From assembly GCA_041487535.1 (NCBI GenBank), contig JBGPNM010000045.1, positions 1 through 9,928 on the forward strand: 9,928 nt of DNA. Reading direction: 5' to 3'. Under the pieces are notes generated by a model, which searched no databases, was not told the DNA's origin, and saw only the letters and a program-made list of their open reading frames with translations. This DNA comes from JANWHZ01 sp041487535. GTDB lineage: Bacteria; Patescibacteriota; Saccharimonadia; Saccharimonadales; UBA4665. The translations under genes were made by a program, and so were the position numbers. Below are positions 4,672 to 9,928 of the stretch, piece after piece; within the stretch, counting starts at the first letter, position 1, and each line of letters begins with the position of its first letter.

Positions 4672-6453
4672 CTAGCTGGCAATCTCGTATTCTTTCAGCT
4701 TCTGCTTGCTGGCTTCTGTATGCCCCTGCTGGAGCTTGAGCAGTTGCGCGTAGATACCGCCGGATTTGGCCAGCATAGCCGGCGCGCCTATTTCATCAAC
4801 CGTACCGCCGCGCAAGGTAATGATAGTATCAACGAGCTGGATAGTACTGAGGCGATGGGCAATGATCAGCGTGGTACGGCCCTTCATCAGCCGGAGCAGC
4901 GCTTCCTGTACCATGTGCTCGCTCTTGCTGTCCAGGCTGGAGGTGGCCTCGTCGAGCATCAAGATGGGTGCATCCTTTAAGAGTGCGCGGGCGATGGCGA
5001 TACGCTGCTTCTGACCGCCGGATAGCTTTAGCCCGCGCTCGCCGATTTCCGTGTCGTAGCCCTTCTCGAACTTTCCGATAAACTCATCCGCGTTGGCAGC
5101 CTTGGCGGCTGCAACTATTGCCTCTTCGGAGGCTTGAGGCTTGGCGTAGGCGATGTTTTCCCGGATGGTGCCGCTAAAGAGCGCCGGATCCTGGAACACC
5201 ACGCCGATGTTGGCGCGGAGCGAAGCCTGCGTGACTTTGCGGATATCTTGCCCGTCTATACGGATACTGCCGCCGCCGGCGTCGTACAGCCGCAGCAGCA
5301 AATTCGTCAGGGTCGTCTTGCCCTCGCCGCTTTCACCCACCAAGGCGACCTTGCTGTTCGGAGCAATCCTAAAGTTCACCCCCTGCAGCACGGGTTTGCC
5401 ATGGTCATAGGCGAACACGACATCATCGAAGACGATCTCGCCTTCCATAACCTTCAGGGCAGCAGCGCCAGGCGCATCCAGGATATCCGGCTGGGCGTCC
5501 ATCACTTCAAAGTAATCCTTCGTATTGGCGATGGCCCGCTGCGTGCTGTCTACCAGGAAACTAATGCTAAAGATCGGAATTCGTATCAGCATGGCATATT
5601 GGATAAGCAGCACCATCACGCCCAAGCTATACCGCCCGCGCGCTGTCTCTACAAAGATGAACACGAAGACCGCCAGGAAGATGGTGTTCAACACCAGCCG
5701 CCGCACTATATCCTGCCGGTGCCAGTAGACACTTTGCGGGCGGGTAATGCGGATGACCCGCTTGTACGCCTGCCGCCAAAAGCCCAGCTCGCGCTGCTCC
5801 TGCAAGAAGCTCTTGACGACGCGTATTTGGCCCACTGCCTCGGCGAAACGGCCGCTGGCGATGTCCTGCTGTTCGTTTATTTCCTGCTGCCATTTCTGCC
5901 ACTTATTGCTGGTTTTGCCGGTCAGGAAGACGAAGATCGGGTAAAGAAACAGCAGCATCAGGCCAACCTGCCAGCTGTAGTACGCCACGATGACGAGCGA
6001 GAAGATGGTACTAAAGATAAACTGCAAGAAGTTGTTACTGAACATCTGCACGAACTGGCTGATCTGCGAGATGCCGCGGCTCATACGGTTGATAATTTTG
6101 CCACTTAGCTCAACATCAAAATAGTGCTGGGAAAGGCTTAGTACATGCGCGTAGTACCGCTCGCTCATGATGCGCTGCAGCCGGGCAGACATAATATCGC
6201 CCAGGAAACCGCTGACATTGCTGAGCAGCGTTTGGCCGACATCGGTCAAGAAGATAAGCACGGCGAAAATTGCCACCAGCTTGACGTTGGCGTGCCCGCC
6301 GCCGATAAGCTTGGTGATTTGGTCAATGGCGGCCTTGGTAAACAGCGGCTGCGCCTGCGTCATCGCCGACATCAGAATAGTAAGCAGCGAGATGGCAGCG
6401 TAATACGGCCACAACGACCGAGTAAACCGGAAAATCCGAAGCATAGCACGCAT
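4672..6453 (-). CDS. ABC exporter half-transporter, TM domain fused to ATPase (593 aa)
   Basis: Seen: about six membrane segments in the first 300 residues, then a nucleotide-binding domain. With the start used here the motifs are Tyr349 (A-loop), Walker A GESGEGKT at 373-380, Q-loop Gln421, signature LSGGQ at 477-481, Walker B ILMLDEA at 497-503, and switch His533. All catalytic residues are present, so it should work as an ATP-driven exporter, probably as a homodimer since no partner half is nearby. Known for the type: lipid, peptide or drug export (MsbA/BmrA-like); the substrate is unknown. The ATG at 6453 is chosen because TATACT lies ten bases before it. GTG at 6504 would put the coding region across the promoter, and ATG at 6444 is also possible. 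No Shine-Dalgarno sequence is seen. It is divergent from the small gene at 6539. Confidence 0.9.
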   Translation of the reverse strand: MRAMLRIFRFTRSLWPYYAAISLLTILMSAMTQAQPLFTKAAIDQITKLIGGGHANVKLVAIFAVLIFLTDVGQTLLSNVSGFLGDIMSARLQRIMSERYYAHVLSLSQHYFDVELSGKIINRMSRGISQISQFVQMFSNNFLQFIFSTIFSLVIVAYYSWQVGLMLLFLYPIFVFLTGKTSNKWQKWQQEINEQQDIASGRFAEAVGQIRVVKSFLQEQRELGFWRQAYKRVIRITRPQSVYWHRQDIVRRLVLNTIFLAVFVFIFVETARGRYSLGVMVLLIQYAMLIRIPIFSISFLVDSTQRAIANTKDYFEVMDAQPDILDAPGAAALKVMEGEIVFDDVVFAYDHGKPVLQGVNFRIAPNSKVALVGESGEGKTTLTNLLLRLYDAGGGSIRIDGQDIRKVTQASLRANIGVVFQDPALFSGTIRENIAYAKPQASEEAIVAAAKAANADEFIGKFEKGYDTEIGERGLKLSGGQKQRIAIARALLKDAPILMLDEATSSLDSKSEHMVQEALLRLMKGRTTLIIAHRLSTIQLVDTIITLRGGTVDEIGAPAMLAKSGGIYAQLLKLQQGHTEASKQKLKEYEIAS

Positions 6454-6463
6454 TGTTGCTATT

Positions 6464-6493
6464 AGTATACCGAGCAATGGAGCTATGTGCCAG
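6464..6493 (-). promoter_or_regulatory. Promoter of the ABC exporter gene; near-leaderless
   Basis: Minus-strand TATACT (6464-6469) is preceded at 18 bases by CTGGCA (6488-6493, 4/6 match to TTGACA). Transcription would start about four bases before the ATG at 6453. This promoter lies back to back with the plus-strand one at 6499-6528. Confidence 0.45.
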
Positions 6494-6498
6494 ACTGC

Positions 6499-6528
6499 TT
6501 GCACTCATGGTAGTGTCTCTGGTATTAT
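6499..6528 (+). promoter_or_regulatory. Promoter of the small plus-strand gene; near-leaderless
   Basis: TTGCAC (6499-6504) and TATTAT (6523-6528) are 18 bases apart. The -10 box ends ten bases before the ATG at 6539, the same distance as for the divergent ABC gene. No ribosome binding site is present. Confidence 0.5.
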
Positions 6529-6538
6529 TCAATATTAT

Positions 6539-6769
6539 ATGGCACAAGAACAGCTATCGCCCGACACGACTGGCGCAGATCTAGAAGCAGCGTTGAAGCT
6601 ACAAGAGGAACTGATGCTTTATGCTCAGCAGCAAGGCTATGCTGCTACACTCGCTGCGCTTGCCAACGGGACCGAAGCGATTCTAGCCCAGCACTCGCCA
6701 GATAATACTGTCCGTGATGCGGCAACATCCGGCAATGATCAGTTGCCTGGAGACGACAGCGGTAGCTAG
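6539..6769 (+). CDS. Small acidic helical protein of unknown function (76 aa)
   Basis: Not a recognised family. Seen: 76 residues beginning MAQEQLSPDTTGADLEAAL, then an Ala/Leu/Gln-rich helical stretch (about 13-53) with no Cys, membrane segment or signal peptide, then a polar acidic tail ending DDSGS. The start at 6539 is chosen over an in-frame upstream ATG (6485) because a promoter lies between them. The N-terminus resembles the protein at 343-639: both have 'MA', a short polar linker, Gly, then [DE]LExAL. This hints at a shared family of small acidic proteins. It has no Shine-Dalgarno and is the only plus-strand gene besides the FNR-type reductase. It converges on the DUF2207 gene with a 54-base gap that holds no clear terminator. 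Function unknown. Confidence 0.6.
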   Translation: MAQEQLSPDTTGADLEAALKLQEELMLYAQQQGYAATLAALANGTEAILAQHSPDNTVRDAATSGNDQLPGDDSGS

Positions 6770-6823
6770 GCGCTTCCTTTTCCGCCCGAACAATGAAATT
6801 AACCGAGTAATAGGGACGTAGTT

Positions 6824-8650
6824 TTACCAGCCGCCACCACCCCCGCCGCCACCGCCGCCCCCAGCGAAACCGCCGCCGAAGCCGCTGCCGCTGGAGCTGC
6901 TCGGGGCAGCGAAGCTGGTATTAACAGCCGGAGCAAAACCATCGCTGAGCATGCCGACCAAATAGCCGGTGCTGAACGCCGTATAGTTGCCGGCGTACCA
7001 ATCCGGCGGGGTAGCATAAATGTCCTTGAACTTTTTAGCCCACTGCTGCTCTACCTGGAGCACAATGGCGTAGGGCAGTAACTTTTCGAACAGCTCAACC
7101 GTGCGAGCCGGTCCGTCCGATGGCGGCGCGTATGGCGCGTTCGGGCTTTGCAACATTGCGATACGGTCTTTCTGGGCCACTTCCAGGTATAGTTTCAGCC
7201 CTAAAATGTGCTCTTTGGCCGCTACGCCTTTCGTGGTCCGCGCCGGCAAGAAGTGCCAGAATGCCACACCAAGCAGAAGACCGGCACTTATGCCAGCCAT
7301 CAACCATACTTGGGCTGTGGAGAAGAGGGACACTCCTATCCATATAACCACCACAGCAGGCACTACTCCAAGCGTCACAAACTTGGTTGGATTGGACGCA
7401 AAGTAGCCGCGGGAGGTCAGCGACGAGGCGACTGACCTCTTTAGGCTTGTTGCAGTTGCATGCAGCTTGGTCGCCATGGCGCTAAGCGTGACCGAATCAT
7501 GCACTGCAGCACCGCCGAATATGCCTTCCATAATCTGGCGTTCCCAGTCGTTAAGCCCGTTCCAATTTCGATTGAGCAGCTCCAACATGTAGTACCGGTC
7601 TTTGATTACCAACAACTTCTTGTTCTCTGCCTCAATAATCTTCAGATACTTCCGGATAGCAAGGTCAATGATGGTAGCCGTCAGATCACGATTATCTACC
7701 TGGAAGTCAATCAGCGCGCCAACTTCTATCGGCTTCATGTCGTCCGGCGCGTCATATTGCGGAACGATTGTGCCCTTGCCTTTGGCATCGCGGCCGCGCT
7801 TCAGCCACCAGGTAAAACTGCTGCCGCCAAGCACGATGATGGGCACTGTCAGCTCTAGGGTATCGACCGCATAGTCTCTGAGATAGTCGCCGAAGTTCAT
7901 CGGCCGGAAGTAGCCTTTCCGGAAACCAATGACAACAGTGAGCGTAGCATGCGGGCTCAGATTGCTGGCATCGGCGATGATATCGCCGGCCGCAAAAGGT
8001 GGGTCACAATTAGCCGTCGGCGACGGCAGGGAAAACGCCTGGGTACCGCAAAGCTGTAGCGGATGATCTGCCGAGCCAATGCTGCAAAGCTGATCTGCCG
8101 AGCCGTAGCTTCCCGTATAGCATTTTGGCGCCTGTGACCACATTTGCAAACCAGTCGGCATATGGAGCACAGCCGAGACCTGCTTAAACGGCTGATCCCA
8201 CTGGTCGCCATTAACGTCCCAGTACAGCTCGTCATGGCCACCGTAAAACGTGATGACATTCTGCACGTTATAATCGATGGTATATTCCTGGTTGCCGGTA
8301 ACTGTTTGGTTCGGATTGCCGATACGCAAGACTTCGTTACCGTTACTAGTGCTGGTCGTGTAGCCGACGGGCGCGCCGCTATCCGAGCTGACCTTATTGA
8401 TATGAAGATGCAGCGGGTGGCCTTTGTACGACTTGGGGAGAGCGCGCAATAATCCATGGTTCTGGTCGGTAAAATCCACGGCGATCTTCTCTACCACGCG
8501 CATCTGGCCTTGGGGATCGGCGTTTGTCAGATAATAGTCAGCCGTAAAGTTCGTAACGGTGAAGTTATTGGCATCCGCCAACGCGGCGCCCGGCATTACC
8601 AGACTCACCGCCAGAAAGAAGGGCGCAAGGAGGGCAGCAAGACGCTTCAT
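6824..8650 (-). CDS. DUF2207 membrane protein with glycine-rich C-terminal tail (608 aa)
   Basis: Seen: an N-terminal signal peptide (basic start MKRLAALL, hydrophobic core, likely cut after ALA at residue 25), then a long extracytoplasmic beta-rich domain (about 30-245) with a typical DUF2207 opening (YYLTNADPQGQMRVVEKI). A membrane segment follows at about 265-283, a cytoplasmic stretch with a winged-helix-like feel (about 300-415), two membrane segments at about 424-443 and 446-469, and a further soluble part. The tail is Ser/Gly-rich and ends in eleven Gly and a Trp. Known for the family: predicted membrane proteins widespread in Gram-positives and Saccharibacteria, function unknown; the Gly-rich tail ending in Trp is common. 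The start is supported by AAGGAT inside the end of pheT. The ATG lies one base after the pheT stop, so translation is probably coupled. Confidence 0.88.
   Translation of the reverse strand: MKRLAALLAPFFLAVSLVMPGAALADANNFTVTNFTADYYLTNADPQGQMRVVEKIAVDFTDQNHGLLRALPKSYKGHPLHLHINKVSSDSGAPVGYTTSTSNGNEVLRIGNPNQTVTGNQEYTIDYNVQNVITFYGGHDELYWDVNGDQWDQPFKQVSAVLHMPTGLQMWSQAPKCYTGSYGSADQLCSIGSADHPLQLCGTQAFSLPSPTANCDPPFAAGDIIADASNLSPHATLTVVIGFRKGYFRPMNFGDYLRDYAVDTLELTVPIIVLGGSSFTWWLKRGRDAKGKGTIVPQYDAPDDMKPIEVGALIDFQVDNRDLTATIIDLAIRKYLKIIEAENKKLLVIKDRYYMLELLNRNWNGLNDWERQIMEGIFGGAAVHDSVTLSAMATKLHATATSLKRSVASSLTSRGYFASNPTKFVTLGVVPAVVVIWIGVSLFSTAQVWLMAGISAGLLLGVAFWHFLPARTTKGVAAKEHILGLKLYLEVAQKDRIAMLQSPNAPYAPPSDGPARTVELFEKLLPYAIVLQVEQQWAKKFKDIYATPPDWYAGNYTAFSTGYLVGMLSDGFAPAVNTSFAAPSSSSGSGFGGGFAGGGGGGGGGGGW
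6827..6901 (-). repeat. Low-complexity Gly/Ser-coding tract
   Basis: The last 25 codons of the DUF2207 gene form a GGN/Ser repeat: eleven consecutive Gly codons next to the terminal Trp (6830-6862), then GGGF and a Ser run. The tract is almost pure G/C with strong strand bias and is prone to length change by slippage. Confidence 0.75.
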
Positions 8651-8651
8651 G

Positions 8652-9928
8652 TCAGATCCTTTCGGCGCCTAGCTCCTCGGCTGCCACGCTGGCTATTTTA
8701 TCGAGTATACGGGCAACTTCGGAATCGGTCAGCGTGCGCTCGTAACTGGCAATGCTCAATCGCAGTGTGATTTGCTTGTGCGGCAGGTCATCGGGACGCT
8801 GGTAAATATCTACCGGACTCAGGCTGGCGAGTGTACTGTGCTGCGGAAGCTCGGCAAGCTGGCGAGAAACGAAATCGAATAACTGCCGGTACGGCATATC
8901 GGCCGCGACTTTCAGGCAGATGTCCTGCTCCACTTTTGGGAAGCGTGGCAGCGACGTGTATCGTTGGCCTGATTGGGGCTGAGTAAATAGCAGCGGGTCT
9001 AACTCAAAGCCGGCACAGAAGTCAGGCAGCTTAAGCGCTTTCTTCACCGCCGATTTGAATTCGCCGATCACGCCCCATATCAGATCATCGCCATCCCGCA
9101 GCACCGCGCTGCGGTTCGGCTCGAATGGCCCCGACATCTGCATTATCCAAGGGTTGTTGTACAGATCGGCTCCGGCCAACGGTTCAAATTTCAGCGGCCA
9201 GACAACAGCAAAGTCCTTAAGCAACATGTCCAGATAGCATCGTGCCTGAAAATAGGCCGCGCCGGCATAGCGTGCCGCTGCCGCTTTGTTACCGGCCGCA
9301 AAGACGAAGCCAAGCCCTCCCACCTCGCGCGGCAGGCCGTCATCGTCATGCTCGCTCTTGTTGTGCGCCTTGCCGAGCTCAAACAGGGCGAATTCATCGT
9401 AACCGGCTTTGCTGTTGGGATGCACCTTCTCCAGCAGACTTGGGATCAGGCTAAGGCGGTAATACTGCAGGTCGGGGCTCAACGCATTGGCCAGCTGGTA
9501 TGCCTGCGCGCGGTCTTGCCCGACTTTATCGAGCAGGTTGCCGTGAACGAAGCTGTAGGTGAGCACCTCGTTGGCGCCGGCTCGGCTCAGCAGCTTCCGG
9601 ATGCGCGATTTCAGCTCGAGCGGCGGATCTTTCGGCGCCGGAGCCAGGTCGCGCCTGGGCAGATCCAGCGGCAGCTTGTCGTAGCCGTACAGGCGGCCAA
9701 CCTCTTCCACAATATCCTCGGGTATCTCCACATCTGTGCGCCAGAATGGTGCGGTCACCGTCAGCGAACCATTCTCTCTCATGACGCTAAACTCGACATT
9801 TTCAAGCAAACGGCTCATCTCGTCGGCGGGCAAGGTGAGCCCGAGCCGGACGTTGATAAATTCCGGCGTAACGGTGACGGGCGGATGAACGCTGGCGCGC
9901 TCCAGCATTTCCTTCGGGAGGTGATTAT
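8652..9928 (-). CDS. pheT: Phenylalanine-tRNA ligase beta subunit, C-terminal 424 residues (5' end outside the window)
   Basis: Seen: the frame is open to the right edge (NHLPKE before the Met at 9908), so the true start lies beyond it. In order the window holds the B5 domain (PEFINVRLGLTL, then FWRTDVEIPEDIVEEVGRLYGY), the catalytic-like core (SRAGANEVLTYSF, YRLSLIPSLL) and the C-terminal anticodon-binding FDX-ACB domain (SLPRFPKVEQDICLKV to the end). The order and spacing match bacterial PheT. The N-terminal tRNA-binding, B1 and B3/B4 regions are missing only because of the window cut. Known role: with PheS it forms the heterotetramer that charges tRNA-Phe; the beta subunit positions the tRNA, and the B3/B4 part (not seen here) edits Tyr. 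The stop TGA is followed after one base by the DUF2207 ATG. pheS, normally upstream, is not in view. Confidence 0.95.
   Translation of the reverse strand, partial: NHLPKEMLERASVHPPVTVTPEFINVRLGLTLPADEMSRLLENVEFSVMRENGSLTVTAPFWRTDVEIPEDIVEEVGRLYGYDKLPLDLPRRDLAPAPKDPPLELKSRIRKLLSRAGANEVLTYSFVHGNLLDKVGQDRAQAYQLANALSPDLQYYRLSLIPSLLEKVHPNSKAGYDEFALFELGKAHNKSEHDDDGLPREVGGLGFVFAAGNKAAAARYAGAAYFQARCYLDMLLKDFAVVWPLKFEPLAGADLYNNPWIMQMSGPFEPNRSAVLRDGDDLIWGVIGEFKSAVKKALKLPDFCAGFELDPLLFTQPQSGQRYTSLPRFPKVEQDICLKVAADMPYRQLFDFVSRQLAELPQHSTLASLSPVDIYQRPDDLPHKQITLRLSIASYERTLTDSEVARILDKIASVAAEELGAERI

Noticed and set aside
4630..4679. Direct repeat CTAGCTGG at 4630-4637 and 4672-4679
   Set aside because: Only eight bases long and one copy is part of the ABC stop codon region; probably chance.
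5134..6108. Long plus-strand open frame (324 codons) inside the ABC exporter gene
   Set aside because: It is antisense to an intact ABC exporter with all its motifs. The translation is low in hydrophobic patterning, rich in His/Gln/Arg, matches no family and has no ribosome binding site; it is explained by the codon bias of the real gene.
6454..6504. GTG start at 6504 for the ABC exporter (17 extra residues)
   Set aside because: The extension would cover the predicted promoter, has no ribosome binding site, and adds residues not typical of the exporter N-terminus.
1..9928. CRISPR array, insertion sequence or integration site
   Set aside because: No regularly spaced direct repeats, no transposase or integrase motifs, and no tRNA that could serve as an attachment site were seen.

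Overview
The window reads as ordinary chromosomal DNA of a small-genome bacterium. The best guess is Candidatus Saccharibacteria (TM7) or a nearby Patescibacteria lineage. This rests on gene content and style rather than on a marker gene: a DUF2207 membrane protein with a glycine-rich tail ending in Trp, a stand-alone FNR-type reductase, a thioredoxin reductase beside a small glutaredoxin-like protein, a membrane-anchored FKBP, tight gene packing, and several start codons that sit right behind a -10 box with no ribosome binding site. TGA is used as a stop (glutaredoxin-like gene, pheT), so this is not a code-25 lineage. There is no sign of phage, IS element, CRISPR, rRNA or tRNA.

Layout from left to right. 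1-1048, all minus strand: the 5' end of inorganic pyrophosphatase (cut by the window edge) and, upstream of it, three small acidic proteins of unknown function, two of which overlap. 1049-1294: a non-coding divergent region with a promoter and a nested inverted repeat. 1295-3345: a redox block, with a plus-strand FNR-type flavin reductase converging on a minus-strand thioredoxin reductase, which is preceded by a glutaredoxin-like protein. The gap between the last two holds a compact, strongly structured sequence. 3481-4485: a minus-strand pair, Nudix hydrolase then membrane-anchored FKBP peptidyl-prolyl isomerase. 4486-4671: a gap with two large hairpins. 4672-6453: a minus-strand ABC exporter half-transporter. 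6539-6769: a divergently transcribed small acidic protein on the plus strand. 6824-9928: pheT (5' part outside the window) followed after one base by the DUF2207 gene.

How the genes work together. Thioredoxin reductase and the glutaredoxin-like protein are plausible partners in thiol reduction, and the FNR-type protein is a second flavin reductase in the same block. Pyrophosphatase and PheT are core housekeeping functions (PPi removal, tRNA-Phe charging). The ABC exporter, FKBP and DUF2207 protein are envelope proteins.

The most interesting signals are (i) a consistent leaderless or near-leaderless promoter layout at five transcription-unit starts, while genes inside operons carry Shine-Dalgarno sequences; (ii) four small acidic proteins, at least two of which share an N-terminal pattern; (iii) a thioredoxin reductase whose NADPH 2'-phosphate motif is degraded; and (iv) structured intergenic DNA, including a strong plus-oriented terminator with no plus-strand gene in front of it. 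No clearly new multi-gene system is proven by the sequence alone.
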